DNA of 35,038 nt from Sphingomonadales bacterium (GTDB lineage Bacteria > Pseudomonadota > Alphaproteobacteria > Sphingomonadales > Sphingomonadaceae), in the NCBI GenBank assembly GCA_016704425.1, contig JADJAC010000005.1:1-35038 (forward strand). Reading direction: 5' to 3'. The notes below the pieces were generated by a model. The model saw only the letters and a list, made by a program, of their open reading frames with translations. It did not search any database and had not been told where the DNA came from. Made by a program: the position numbers and the translations under genes. Below, piece by piece: positions 17,309-26,143 of the stretch (position 1 is the first letter of the stretch; the number at the start of each line of letters is the position of its first letter).

Positions 17309-19017
17309 GCGGCCTGAGCGCCGCGAACGAGACGCCCTGGCCTTGCGCCAGTGCTTTCATCAAATCTCCGAATGATTTCCCCGCTCACGATCGTCGCATC
17401 ATATCCGGTTGCGCGCTGATGCAATCTGCGTCCTCCAGCCGGCAGATCCCTGACAATCTCTGGAAGGTGGAGCTCGAGCCTGTCCATATCGATGACGTTG
17501 ATGTCGGCCTTTGCTCCCACCTTCAATGTGCCCCGATCTGCAAGACCAACGGCGAGTGCCGATTTCTGCGTCAACATATGGACTGCTTCGGACAAGCCGA
17601 ATCCTCCGTCGCGGCGATCGCGAACGAAATGCTTGAGCAGGAAGGTCGAATAACTCGCATCACAGATCGCGCCATAATGGGCGCCGCCATCTCCCAGTGC
17701 AGGCACGCAATGGGGGTGTGCGAGCATTTCGTGAGCACTGTCGAGCGACGCATTCTCGAAATTGCCGAGAGCTGCAAGGAACAGACCTTTGCCGTCAGTC
17801 GCAAGCAATCTTTCGTAGGCGACCTCTTGCGGCGTGCAACCTCTTGCACGCGCCTGATCCGCCATGCTGCTTGATTTGGGTGGAGCATAGTCTGGCGGAC
17901 TGTCGAGCGGAAACATCCATTCCCAGTTTCGTGCAAGCGCATTGAAAGGATGACCCTCGCCAAATTCCTCACTCAACAGGGCTTTGCGCAGCTCTGGTTC
18001 CTGCATGGCAGCGACCTTCTCGGCCAATGGCAGATCTGCGATCCTTGCCCAGCTGGGGCAGAGCACGAACGGATGGACGGTCAATTCCAGTCCGGCGATC
18101 AACCCTATCGGACGTGGCATGACCTGAGCCGTAACCTTTGCTCCCTTTTCCGTGCTTGCCTCCATCAGGCGAAGGACGTTGCGCCAGCGTGGTGGCGCAT
18201 CATTGCCACTCGCGAGCGTAAACGTAGCAGGGCGACCCGTCGCCTCGACAACAGCGTCGATAACGGCATATTCCTTGTCCCAGCCAACAAAGGCATCGAG
18301 AACGATCTGGAACGTCCCGGCACCCGCGTCGGCCATGCCGGCACAGATTGCCTTGAGTTCTGCGACATCGGCTTCAAACGTCGGGATCGAGCCACCGTCG
18401 GCAGTGCGATGAATTGAAAGGCGGGAGGTTGCGAAGCCTATTGCGCCAGCTTCGATCGCTTCCTTGGTCAGAGCACGCATGCGCGCGAGATCGTCTTCAT
18501 TTGCAGACTCGCGCCGGGCACCGCGTTCGCCCATGACATAGACGCGCAATGGGGAGTGCGGAATGTAGGCTGCGACGTCAATGTCACGCCTGCCCGCTTC
18601 GAGTCTGTCAAGGTATTGAGGAAATGTCTCCCAATCCCATGGCAGCCCTTCCGTCATCACGACGCCGGGGATGTCCTCCACTCCCTCCATGACGTTGATC
18701 AGCATATCCCGATCGTGCTTTCGGCATGGAGCAAATCCGACTCCGCAATTGCCCATCACGACCGTCGTGACGCCGTGCGCAGAAGAAGGGGCGAGTTCTT
18801 CTCCCCAAATGGCCTGCCCGTCATAGTGCGTGTGTACGTCGACAAATCCCGGGGTAACTATGCGCCCTGTGGCATTGATTTCCTCACGACCTTCGGCAAC
18901 TCCCTGGCCAATTGCCGCAATGCGGCCATCCTTGATCGCAACGTCGGCGATAATCAATTCGCGGCCGGTACCGTCAGCGATCGTCCCGCCGCGAATGACC
19001 AGATCATGCTGAATCAT
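17305..19017 (-). CDS. D-aminoacylase-type amidohydrolase
   Basis: A 570-residue metal-dependent hydrolase like N-acyl-D-amino-acid deacylases. The motif PGFVDVHTHYDGQ has the metal-binding H62 and H64; GNCGVGFAPC follows with C91, matching the metal-bridging Cys of D-aminoacylase; LGDGGAHY near residue 450 carries a late Asp/His pair. The known reaction is hydrolysis of an amide or cyclic amide bond; related proteins in catabolic clusters act on unknown substrates. The start is ATG 19017, overlapping the Coq4-like stop as ATGA; a longer frame to 19041 is rejected. The 3' end overlaps the convergent AtuA-like gene by 4 bp. A second, damaged copy of this gene type also pairs with a Coq4-like gene at 31804-34371. 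Confidence 0.85.
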   Translation of the reverse strand: MIQHDLVIRGGTIADGTGRELIIADVAIKDGRIAAIGQGVAEGREEINATGRIVTPGFVDVHTHYDGQAIWGEELAPSSAHGVTTVVMGNCGVGFAPCRKHDRDMLINVMEGVEDIPGVVMTEGLPWDWETFPQYLDRLEAGRRDIDVAAYIPHSPLRVYVMGERGARRESANEDDLARMRALTKEAIEAGAIGFATSRLSIHRTADGGSIPTFEADVAELKAICAGMADAGAGTFQIVLDAFVGWDKEYAVIDAVVEATGRPATFTLASGNDAPPRWRNVLRLMEASTEKGAKVTAQVMPRPIGLIAGLELTVHPFVLCPSWARIADLPLAEKVAAMQEPELRKALLSEEFGEGHPFNALARNWEWMFPLDSPPDYAPPKSSSMADQARARGCTPQEVAYERLLATDGKGLFLAALGNFENASLDSAHEMLAHPHCVPALGDGGAHYGAICDASYSTFLLKHFVRDRRDGGFGLSEAVHMLTQKSALAVGLADRGTLKVGAKADINVIDMDRLELHLPEIVRDLPAGGRRLHQRATGYDATIVSGEIIRRFDESTGARPGRLVRGAQAA

Positions 19018-19841
19018 ATTGTCGCCCTCAACCCGCCCCATAAATCGCCTTCTTTTTGCGTATCAAGATCAACCGCGCCGCGCACCCCCAAATGGGCGCG
19101 CGCCTCTTCCAGTGGCATGTGCCACACGTCCTCCATCTTTGCCATCCAGAACGGCTCCGACTGGCGACCGATGTGGATGCCCTGCTGGATGCATTCGAGT
19201 GCGCATTCCCAAACCTGCGGGTAATGGAGCATGGTGCGGACAACATAGCGCATTGTGCCAAGGATCGAGAGCACGCTCATCTCGCCTGCAAGTGCCTTGT
19301 TCTGGATGTGGGTATGGATTGTGGCGAGCCGGAACCAATAGGGAATAAGTTCACCCATATAGTTGAATCCGCCGCCTGTCAGGATGTGCTCGTAATCGTG
19401 GGTCTGGCCGGAGCGCAGAGAATAAAACTCCCATTGTGAGCGAGGCTTGAAATTGGGGACAATCTGGATTTCATAATTCCCCTCTGTTGCCGTCTTGTAG
19501 TAAATGCCTCCGACTGTTCCCGGCGCGCATGATTTCAAGTCGTCGATGACATAATCTGAGATGAAGCCAGTCTCGAACCAGGCATCAAAGCGAGGGTTCG
19601 ATTTGCGCTCCTCGGTGATCATGGTTTCGATTTTGTCGAAATCGCGCAGTTCGTCGAGAATGGGGAGCAACTGGAACATTTCCGCAGCCGGCGGGAAATC
19701 AGGGCCATTTTTCTTGAGTGCAATGAATGCGATCCATTCGCGCAGTCTGGGTGAGTTCAGATATTTTGATGACGAAACGAGTACGCTCGAGTCCGTCCCG
19801 AGCATATTGATGCCGCGCGCGAGATAGGGAATATCGTCCAA
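19014..19841 (-). CDS. Coq4-like protein with intact HDxxH-x11-E site
   Basis: A 275-residue protein of the Coq4 family. It has VLVSSSKYLNSPRLREWIA, APGTVGGIYY and the signature HDYEH (148-152) followed 11 residues later by E164 (GGGFNYMGE), then WFRLATIH and LGVRGAVDLD at the end. In eukaryotes Coq4 works in ubiquinone synthesis, where it has been linked to oxidative loss of the C1 carboxylate. Here it lies in a catabolic operon with no ubiquinone genes, coupled to an amidohydrolase. The start is TTG 19841, with GAAAGG about 7-8 nt upstream preceded directly by TTACGCAAATA; an internal ATG at 19805 has no ribosome site. Its function here is unknown; I infer a decarboxylation- or hydroxylation-like step on a pathway intermediate. 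Confidence 0.83.
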   Translation of the reverse strand: MDDIPYLARGINMLGTDSSVLVSSSKYLNSPRLREWIAFIALKKNGPDFPPAAEMFQLLPILDELRDFDKIETMITEERKSNPRFDAWFETGFISDYVIDDLKSCAPGTVGGIYYKTATEGNYEIQIVPNFKPRSQWEFYSLRSGQTHDYEHILTGGGFNYMGELIPYWFRLATIHTHIQNKALAGEMSVLSILGTMRYVVRTMLHYPQVWECALECIQQGIHIGRQSEPFWMAKMEDVWHMPLEEARAHLGVRGAVDLDTQKEGDLWGGLRATI

Positions 19842-19862
19842 TGGTCGGCCTTTCGCTATTTG

Positions 19863-19888
19863 CGTAAAATATAACCCTTTTAAATTCG
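19863..19888. promoter_or_regulatory. CGTA-N18-TACG box between divergent genes
   Basis: ATTTGCGTAA (19858-19867) and TTCGCAAAT (19885-19893) form an inverted repeat with the shared 22-bp offset; the right half has TTCG in place of TACG. On the minus strand TTACGCAAATAGCG (19867 down to 19854) lies directly before the ribosome site of the Coq4-like gene, and the same 14-mer TTACGCAAATAGCG occurs at 34482-34495. The plus-strand gene (start 19949) is about 64 nt from its proximal half. Confidence 0.62.
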
Positions 19889-19948
19889 CAAATCTAGGCT
19901 ATTTGTCAATTATATAAGCTATGTGCGTCGAATCGAGAGGGGATTCAA

Positions 19949-20821
19949 ATGGTAGTCGGCAAGGTGGCACTGGTCACCGGCGCGAGCCGGGGTGCAGGCG
20001 CTGGCATCGCGCGCGGATTTGGCGAGCTTGGTTACACCGTCTACGTTACTGGACGGACGATGTCGCCCGGCAAAGCCAAAGGCTGGGATGGCTCGGTTTT
20101 GCCGGGAACTGTCGCTGAAACCGCTGCAGCAGTGACTGAACGCGGTGGCAAGGGAATTGCCGTCATGTGCGATCATACCGACGACGACCAGGTCGCATCC
20201 GTGTTCGAACAAATTGAACGAGAACAGGGCCGCTTGGACGTGCTCGTCAACAATGCAACATATATTCATCACCAGTTGATCGAGAAGATGCCATTCTGGG
20301 AAAAGGAGCTTGATGCGGCCAAAATACTCGATGTCGGCTTGCGCTCGGCCTATGTGGCGAGCTGGCATGCAGCGAGGATGATGGTCAAGCAGAGGCATGG
20401 ACTGATTGCCTTCGGGTCCTCATTTGGCGGCAGCTGCTACATGCATGGGCCGGCTTATGGCGCCCAGAAGGCCGGCATCGACAAGTTCGCCCACGATATG
20501 GAGCATGATCTACGTGGAACGGGCGTGATCAGTGTATCGATCTGGATGGGGCCATTGGTGACCGAGCGCAGTCTGATCGCCCGTGAGACCAATCCCGAGC
20601 AATATGAAGGCTTTATCGAAAGCGCGGAAAACCCCGAATTTACAGCGCACATTCTGAACGCGATCGACCAGTCGCCAAATCGCGATGCCCTTTCGGGGCG
20701 TACACTGATCGGTGCCGAGATCGCAAAGGAGCTTGGTGTTACTGATCGGGGCAAGGAGCGTCCGTCCTATCGCGATATGCTTGGCAGCCCGCCCGAAAAA
20801 AACCCTGCCGCAGTATACTGA
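19949..20821 (+). CDS. SDR-family oxidoreductase
   Basis: A 290-residue short-chain dehydrogenase similar to the DHRS1 group: TGASRGAG at 10-17, a long first insert with GRTMSPGK (a common NADP-binding surrounding), NNAT at 101-104, S157/S158 and Y170/K174 (YGAQK). The C-terminal arm (about 250-290) replaces the usual VDGG ending. Good GAGAGGGG ribosome site before ATG 19949. It is the first gene of the nine-gene plus-strand operon; its TGA overlaps the next ATG by one base. It probably oxidises or reduces a hydroxyl of the substrate before CoA activation. Confidence 0.86.
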   Translation: MVVGKVALVTGASRGAGAGIARGFGELGYTVYVTGRTMSPGKAKGWDGSVLPGTVAETAAAVTERGGKGIAVMCDHTDDDQVASVFEQIEREQGRLDVLVNNATYIHHQLIEKMPFWEKELDAAKILDVGLRSAYVASWHAARMMVKQRHGLIAFGSSFGGSCYMHGPAYGAQKAGIDKFAHDMEHDLRGTGVISVSIWMGPLVTERSLIARETNPEQYEGFIESAENPEFTAHILNAIDQSPNRDALSGRTLIGAEIAKELGVTDRGKERPSYRDMLGSPPEKNPAAVY

Positions 20822-22401
20822 TGGCCAGCCAGTTCCATCTTGCTGACCTTTTCGAGACTGTCGCGGCCCAGATTCCCGATCGCATCGCGATCAAATCTGA
20901 CGCGGGGCATCTGAGTTATGCCGAGCTGAATACGCGTGCCGACCATCTCGCATCAGGGCTTTGGGAACTCGGCGTAAGGCGGGGCGACAGCGTCGGCCTC
21001 TACATGATGAACGGCCCGGAATATCTTGAGTCCATGCTTGCGGCATTCAAGATTGGCGCTGTGCCATTCAACGTGAATTATCGCTACCGCACCGAGGAAC
21101 TGCGTTACCTGTTTGACAACGCCAAGGCCGTCGCGGTCATTCATGGCGCTGAATTCAGTCCAGTTATCGACGAAGTCCGGCGCGACCTGCAACGGCTGCG
21201 ATTGACAATTGCCGTGGCGGATAACCTGATTCCGGCAAAGAGCCCGACATATTCCGAATTGCTAGATACGCCCATTCACGGGCGGTTCGAGCGGCACGAG
21301 GACGATATTCTCCTTTTGTATACCGGCGGAACTACCGGGATGCCCAAGGGTGTTATGTGGCCTCACAGGGCATTCTTCTTCGCCTGCCTTAATGGAGCAG
21401 GCTATTATCATCCGGATGGCCCCTGCAAGGAACCCGAGGACATCGCGGCACGGGCGACGGGAGGTTATTCGCTGACAATGTTCCCCACAGCGCCCCTCAT
21501 GCATGGTGCAGCAATCTGGGCTGCGCTTGGTGCAATCCTGTCGGGCCTCACGCTCGTACTGGATCCGGTGCGCAGTTTCGATGCCTGTGCCATATGGGAT
21601 CGCGTCGAGCGGGAGGGCGCGAACATGGTGCAAATCGTCGGTGATGCAATGGCTATTCCATTGCGCGATGCCCTCCGCGACAATCCCGGGAGATGGAATC
21701 TCGGCCATGTGGTCAACCTGGGGTCAGGAGGAGCGGTATTTTCAGAAACTGTGAAGGCGGACATAAGATCCCTGCTGCCGAACGCGTCGATAACCGATGG
21801 CATGGGTTCATCCGAGACGGGGGTCAGCGGCATGGCCGTGCCAAGCGACGAGGGCATGATGAGGCTCCCGGTCAGTGACGTCCAGACGATCATCGTCGAT
21901 GGGCGCCTGGGCTCGCGCGGTGAAACGGGCTTCGTCGCTCGCTGCGGCAATATCCCGGTCGGATATTTCGGCGATCCTGAAAAGACCGCAGAGACCTTCC
22001 GGGAAATTGACGGGCGGTTGTGGTCGGTTTCAGGCGATGCCGCCAGAATCGATGATGATGGCTTTATGACTGTCTTTGGGCGCGGCTCGACTTGTATTAC
22101 CACTGGCGGCGAGAAAGTATTTCCCGAAGAAGTTGAAGAAGCATTGCGCACGCACCCTGCAATTTTCGATTCAGTCGTCGCAGGGCAAAAGGACGACCGA
22201 TGGGGAGAACGTGTCGTGGCGATTGTCTCTTGTCGCGACGGCTTCGACAGGCCTTCATTGGAAATGGTCAAGGCGCATCTGTCTGGCAAGTTGGCGGGCT
22301 ACAAGCTGCCCAAGGCGATGGTCTGGGTTGACAAGGTGAAACGGTCGCCAGCTGGCAAACAGGACTTTCGATGGGCCAAGGCGGTTGCAGCGACGGCATG
22401 A
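20821..22401 (+). CDS. Acyl-CoA synthetase (FadD19-like)
   Basis: A 526-residue AMP-forming ligase. P-loop-type motif LLLYTGGTTGMPKGV at 164-178, GSSETG in the middle, GRGSTCITTGGEKVFPEE near 420-440 and the catalytic Lys of SPAGKQDFR (K513). Tightly similar segments (YTGGTTGMPKGVMW; PEEVEEALRTHP) are typical of the group containing FadD19 and FadD17, which activate C24-branched steroid side-chain acids in actinobacteria; similarity of motifs is visible, but the substrate is inferred. It would make a CoA thioester from an acid intermediate. Coupled to the upstream SDR by TGATG and to the second ligase by ATGA. Confidence 0.88.
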   Translation: MASQFHLADLFETVAAQIPDRIAIKSDAGHLSYAELNTRADHLASGLWELGVRRGDSVGLYMMNGPEYLESMLAAFKIGAVPFNVNYRYRTEELRYLFDNAKAVAVIHGAEFSPVIDEVRRDLQRLRLTIAVADNLIPAKSPTYSELLDTPIHGRFERHEDDILLLYTGGTTGMPKGVMWPHRAFFFACLNGAGYYHPDGPCKEPEDIAARATGGYSLTMFPTAPLMHGAAIWAALGAILSGLTLVLDPVRSFDACAIWDRVEREGANMVQIVGDAMAIPLRDALRDNPGRWNLGHVVNLGSGGAVFSETVKADIRSLLPNASITDGMGSSETGVSGMAVPSDEGMMRLPVSDVQTIIVDGRLGSRGETGFVARCGNIPVGYFGDPEKTAETFREIDGRLWSVSGDAARIDDDGFMTVFGRGSTCITTGGEKVFPEEVEEALRTHPAIFDSVVAGQKDDRWGERVVAIVSCRDGFDRPSLEMVKAHLSGKLAGYKLPKAMVWVDKVKRSPAGKQDFRWAKAVAATA

Positions 22402-24011
22402 CGAGATCCGACCCCATCTTTGAGGTCGTTACAGGACCGGGTTCGCCGTTCGAGATTGGCGAGCGCAATGGTATGCGGCAGTTCGTCAACGCGCCAAATG
22501 ATCTGAACCTCATGATTGAACGCGCGCGCGACTTTGGCGATCGGACCCTGATCGTTGACGGTGACCTGCGTCTTAGTTTTTCCGATGTGTTCGAGCGGCG
22601 AGATGCTCTCGCGGCCCGGCTCGGGATTGAACGTGGCGACCGGGTTGGGTTGTGCATGAAAAACAGCGCCGCCTGGATGATCGGATACCTTGCGATCCTT
22701 GCAAGAGGTGGTGTTGCCGTCGCCGTCAATAGTCGTGGCTCGCCAAGCGAACTCGCAGCCATGCTCGATGATGTTGGTGCTCGTCTGGTGCTTGCGGATG
22801 CGGATCGCGCCAAGCGTTTGCATGAGGGCGGATTTCGTGGCCGGATTCTTCAGACTTCCGAATTTCCGGAATCGGCGGAAGCGCCACTGGTCGCGCTTGC
22901 GCCGGGAAATCCGGATGATGCGGCAGCGATCCTCTTCACTTCGGGCACGACAGGTCGTGTCAAAGGTGCCGTTCTGACCCACAAGAACCTTATTCACGGC
23001 ATCATGCTGATGCAATTGTCGGGTGTGATGATCCTGCATGGAATGGCGCAGAAATTTGGCATTGATGTTGAAACGCTAAGGGGGAATCTTCCACAGGCTG
23101 CAGTGCTGCAAGTCTATCCGCTTTTCCACATTTCAGGAATGGGTAGTGCGTTCCTGTCGCCAATGCTTGCAGGCTCGAAAATCGTTGTAATGCACCGTTG
23201 GGATCCGGAAGAGGCGCTGCGTTTGATCGCGGCGGAACGGATATCGATGTTTTCCGGAGTTCCGACAATGCTGTGGGACTTGCTCAATCGGGCAAAGATT
23301 GATGGGGCAGATTTGTCTTCAATCACCAACATTGGAACAGGGGGACAGGCACTTCCGGTGCATCTGCTCGACGCGATGCGAGCGGCATGTCCACAAGCGT
23401 TTATGGGAACCGGTTATGGGCTGACGGAAACGTCGGGGAGTGTCGCCCAGTCTGTCGGCGAAGATTTCATTCGCAATCGCACCTCCGCTGGCCGTGTTCT
23501 AAGCTTGGTGGATTTGAAGGTTGACGCCCCCCCTGGCGAAGCTGGCGAAATCATGGTGCGCGGTCCGATGGTGATGAAGGGCTATTGGAACCGGCCAGAG
23601 GATACTGCGGCTGTGCTTTCGGCTGAAGGCTGGTTCCGAACCGGTGACATCGGCCGGGTGGATGAAGAAGGCTATGTCTTTATCGTCGATCGCAAGAAGG
23701 ACATGGTGATCTCTGGCGGGGAGAATATCTATTGCGCTGAAGTTGAGCGCGTGATCGGTGCGATGGCTGGCGTGCACGAATGCGCTGCCTTTGGTATCCC
23801 GGATGAGCGATTGGGCGAACTGCTGGTCACAGTGGCCGTCGCGTCCGGAGTTAGCGAAGATGCCATAAAATCTGAAGTCGGCGAGAAGCTGGCGCGTTAC
23901 AAGGCGCCTGGCAGAGTGGTTCTGGCGAGTGAGCCCCTGCCGCGGAACGCTGTGGGTAAGATAGACAAGATTAAACTCAGGGCGATGTGGTCTGCCCTCT
24001 CAGGAGCATAG
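22398..24011 (+). CDS. Acyl-CoA synthetase (AMP-forming)
   Basis: A 537-residue AMP-forming ligase with TSGTTGRVKGA at 181-191, YGLTETSG, EGWFRTGDIG, DRKKDMVISGGENIYCAEVE and the catalytic Lys of LPRNAVGKIDK close to the end. Complete length for the family. The start at ATG 22398 overlaps the previous stop (ATGA); a longer frame from 22371 runs inside the first ligase gene and is rejected. It differs in sequence from the neighbouring ligase, so the two probably activate different acids, perhaps a long and a shorter side chain or ring-cleavage acids. That division is inference. Confidence 0.87.
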   Translation: MTRSDPIFEVVTGPGSPFEIGERNGMRQFVNAPNDLNLMIERARDFGDRTLIVDGDLRLSFSDVFERRDALAARLGIERGDRVGLCMKNSAAWMIGYLAILARGGVAVAVNSRGSPSELAAMLDDVGARLVLADADRAKRLHEGGFRGRILQTSEFPESAEAPLVALAPGNPDDAAAILFTSGTTGRVKGAVLTHKNLIHGIMLMQLSGVMILHGMAQKFGIDVETLRGNLPQAAVLQVYPLFHISGMGSAFLSPMLAGSKIVVMHRWDPEEALRLIAAERISMFSGVPTMLWDLLNRAKIDGADLSSITNIGTGGQALPVHLLDAMRAACPQAFMGTGYGLTETSGSVAQSVGEDFIRNRTSAGRVLSLVDLKVDAPPGEAGEIMVRGPMVMKGYWNRPEDTAAVLSAEGWFRTGDIGRVDEEGYVFIVDRKKDMVISGGENIYCAEVERVIGAMAGVHECAAFGIPDERLGELLVTVAVASGVSEDAIKSEVGEKLARYKAPGRVVLASEPLPRNAVGKIDKIKLRAMWSALSGA

Positions 24012-24015
24012 AATT

Positions 24016-24882
24016 ATGGGGATGCCCACCGACATCAAGGTTATCGACTGCATGCTGGGTATTCCCAACGCGGAAGACAGGTCGGACTGGTTTGCCGCCT
24101 TTCGTCCTTTGATAAAGGACCAGCAGACCCTCCAGCAATTCAGCATGCCGGCGCAATACATGTTCAAAGATGTTCCGCAGACTGGGGATCCCGGCGATTT
24201 CGTCAAATGGACAATCGACCAGATGGACCGTTTCAATATCGAGAAGGCGCTGGTTGGCTGGAACGATGATGACACGTCGCGTCGCGCGAAAAGCCTCTAC
24301 CCGGATCGGTTTTTCTTCGATGTTCCATGTGATCCGAACAAGGGCGTCGACGAGGTGCGGCGAATCAAGCGGCTTCATAGCGAGGTTGGAATTTCGGCGA
24401 TCAGCGTGTTCCCGAGCGGGACCTTGCCGCAGGTTGCAATCAACCATAAATATATGTTCCCGCTCTACACCGCTGCTGCGGAGCTGGGCATCCCGATCTG
24501 TCTCAATGTGGGCATTCCAGGCCCCAGAATTCCAATGGAAACACAAAAGGTCGAGCACCTGGACGAAATCTGCTGGTTCTTTCCGGATTTGAAGATAGTC
24601 ATGAGGCACGGTGCGGAACCTTGGGAGGCATTGGCGGTCAAGCTGATGTTGAAATGGCCCAATCTCTATTATTCAACGTCGGCCTTTGCGCCCAAGCATT
24701 ATCCCAAGGCTATCATCGACTATGCCAACACGCGTGGGGCGGACAAGGTTATCTACGCAGGCTATTTTCCGATGGGATTGAGCCTTGATCGCATTTTTGG
24801 AGACATGCCGAATGTTCCCTTCAAGGATGAGGTGTGGCCGAAATTTTTGAGGGAAAATGCCATAAAGGTCTTTGGCCTCTGA
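24016..24882 (+). CDS. Amidohydrolase-2 family protein lacking most metal ligands
   Basis: A 288-residue protein with the amidohydrolase-2 (ACMSD-like) layout: YDRFN-type helix before IEKALVG, SLYPDRFF, the IKRLHSEVG helix, ELGIPICLNVG, FPDLKIVMRHGAEPW, KWPNLYYS and GADKVIYAG. The usual HxH at the N-terminal strand is absent (VIDCMLGIPN at 9-18), the His after the LGIP strand is N164, and the GSDYP Asp is Y250 (AGYFPM). Only H198 remains from the expected set. So it is either an unusual hydrolase or decarboxylase, or no metal enzyme. GGAG lies about 9 nt before ATG 24016. It sits between the ligases and the Rieske oxygenase, so it probably acts on CoA esters or ring-cleavage products, but no reaction can be assigned. 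Confidence 0.75.
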   Translation: MGMPTDIKVIDCMLGIPNAEDRSDWFAAFRPLIKDQQTLQQFSMPAQYMFKDVPQTGDPGDFVKWTIDQMDRFNIEKALVGWNDDDTSRRAKSLYPDRFFFDVPCDPNKGVDEVRRIKRLHSEVGISAISVFPSGTLPQVAINHKYMFPLYTAAAELGIPICLNVGIPGPRIPMETQKVEHLDEICWFFPDLKIVMRHGAEPWEALAVKLMLKWPNLYYSTSAFAPKHYPKAIIDYANTRGADKVIYAGYFPMGLSLDRIFGDMPNVPFKDEVWPKFLRENAIKVFGL

Positions 24883-24938
24883 GAAATGGCGCAACGAGGA
24901 GAAGGGAGCCGGGAAGTCTGCTCCCAAATGCATCTGTT

Positions 24939-24971
24939 GCCGGCCGGGTGAGACAACCCCCCTTGGCCGGC
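24939..24971 (+). other. Stem-loop in the gap before the Rieske gene
   Basis: GCCGGCC (24939-24945) and GGCCGGC (24965-24971) can form a 7-bp GC-only stem with a 19-nt loop, within a 127-bp gap that is the longest inside the plus-strand operon. It has no U-run, so it is not a normal terminator. It could be a processing or stability element separating the upstream and downstream gene sets, or chance in GC-rich DNA. Confidence 0.35.
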
Positions 24972-25009
24972 CCTTCCAGAATGTGGAAGGTCAAGAATGG
25001 AGACTGATC

Positions 25010-26143
25010 ATGTCCGAAGTTGAAAATCACGCGGTAGCTGATGCACGCACGCCACCTGTCGCGGTATGGCAAATCCTTGAGAAATTGAAAGGACAGGAAC
25101 TGCTTGATTGGCGCCTTGCACCCCTTCAGGGGCGCGCATCGATCAAGGATCGCAACCTCGATATTGGCTTTCCCTTCGGATGGTACCCCGTGACTCTTTC
25201 CAGCGATCTTGCAAAGGGCGAAGTCAGGCCGCTGAGATATTTTTCAAAGGATCTCGCGATCTGGCGTGGAGAGGATGGCCAGGTGCGCATGGTCGACGCC
25301 TATTGCCGGCACCTCGGGGCGCATATGGGCCATGGCGGGAAAGTGCATGGAAATTTGCTGGAATGCCCGTTCCACGCCTGGCGTTATGACGGGATTGAGG
25401 GAATCGTTAGGGAAATTCCCTATTCGAAATCCATCCCGCCACAGGTGAAACGTAAATGCACACGTACGTGGCACGTGACTGAAGCAAACCGCTGGATCTG
25501 GATGTGGTACCATCCCGAGGATATCGCTCCGCTGTTCGAGGTTGTGCATATCCCCGAATGCTCCGATCCCGACTGGACGGAGTACGATGTGCATGAGTGG
25601 AACGTCTACGGTTCTATCCAGAACATGGCTGAAAACGGTGTCGATGTTGCTCACTTCAAATACATTCATGGTACGGCCAATGTCCCACTCGGCGATCTGC
25701 GTTGGGGTGAATGGGGGCGTGGTGCCGATGTCCGCGGAAAGATGGGCACGCCGTGGGGCGAAGTCGATGGCTGCATCAGCTACGATACGATGGGCCCCGG
25801 GCAGAGCTGGACGCGTTTTACCGGAATTTCGGAAACGCTGCTTGTGGCCTGCATCACGCCGGTAGAACTGGACCATGTCCACGCGCGGTTCTGCTTTACT
25901 CAACCAAAGGCGCAAGCCCAAGGGGAGCGCGCGGGCGTTGCGAAGGCGATCATTCGCGATATCTGCAAACAGTTCGATCAGGACAAGGTGATATGGGATC
26001 GCCAAAGGTACGAGCCGAATGCGTTGATCTGTGAAGGTGACGGTCCGATTGCCCAGTTCCGGAAATTCTACAGCCGATATTATGCGCGGCCTGGTGCACC
26101 CAGTGAGGGGGACAATGTAACTCCGATCAGGCAGACCCGATGA
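25010..26143 (+). CDS. Rieske non-heme iron oxygenase, KshA-like
   Basis: A 377-residue oxygenase subunit. Rieske site C99-x-H101-x17-C119-x2-H122 (CRHLGAHMG ... CPFH), preceded by FPFGWYPV and YFSKDLAIWR, and the mononuclear iron ligands H215 and H220 with D212 in NGVDVAHFKYIH. These regions match 3-ketosteroid 9-alpha-hydroxylase oxygenases (KshA) and related cholesterol-desaturase-type Rieske enzymes. Likely reaction: hydroxylation of a steroid-like ring carbon with O2 and electrons from a reductase, which is not seen nearby. Start ATG 25010 has GGAG 7 nt upstream; an in-frame longer reading from 24872 overlaps the previous gene and is rejected. Its 3' end overlaps the next gene by ATGA. 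Confidence 0.87.
   Translation: MSEVENHAVADARTPPVAVWQILEKLKGQELLDWRLAPLQGRASIKDRNLDIGFPFGWYPVTLSSDLAKGEVRPLRYFSKDLAIWRGEDGQVRMVDAYCRHLGAHMGHGGKVHGNLLECPFHAWRYDGIEGIVREIPYSKSIPPQVKRKCTRTWHVTEANRWIWMWYHPEDIAPLFEVVHIPECSDPDWTEYDVHEWNVYGSIQNMAENGVDVAHFKYIHGTANVPLGDLRWGEWGRGADVRGKMGTPWGEVDGCISYDTMGPGQSWTRFTGISETLLVACITPVELDHVHARFCFTQPKAQAQGERAGVAKAIIRDICKQFDQDKVIWDRQRYEPNALICEGDGPIAQFRKFYSRYYARPGAPSEGDNVTPIRQTR

Noticed and set aside
22371..22397. Start at 22371 for the second ligase
   Set aside because: It lies inside the first ligase gene in another frame; the ATGA overlap at 22398 matches the coupling used throughout.
24965..24985. Rho-independent terminator before the Rieske gene
   Set aside because: The GC stem is not followed by a run of T and the next gene is the continuation of the same operon.
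24872..25009. Longer N-terminus for the Rieske oxygenase
   Set aside because: It overlaps the previous gene and a GC stem-loop and lacks a ribosome site; ATG 25010 has GGAG at the right distance.
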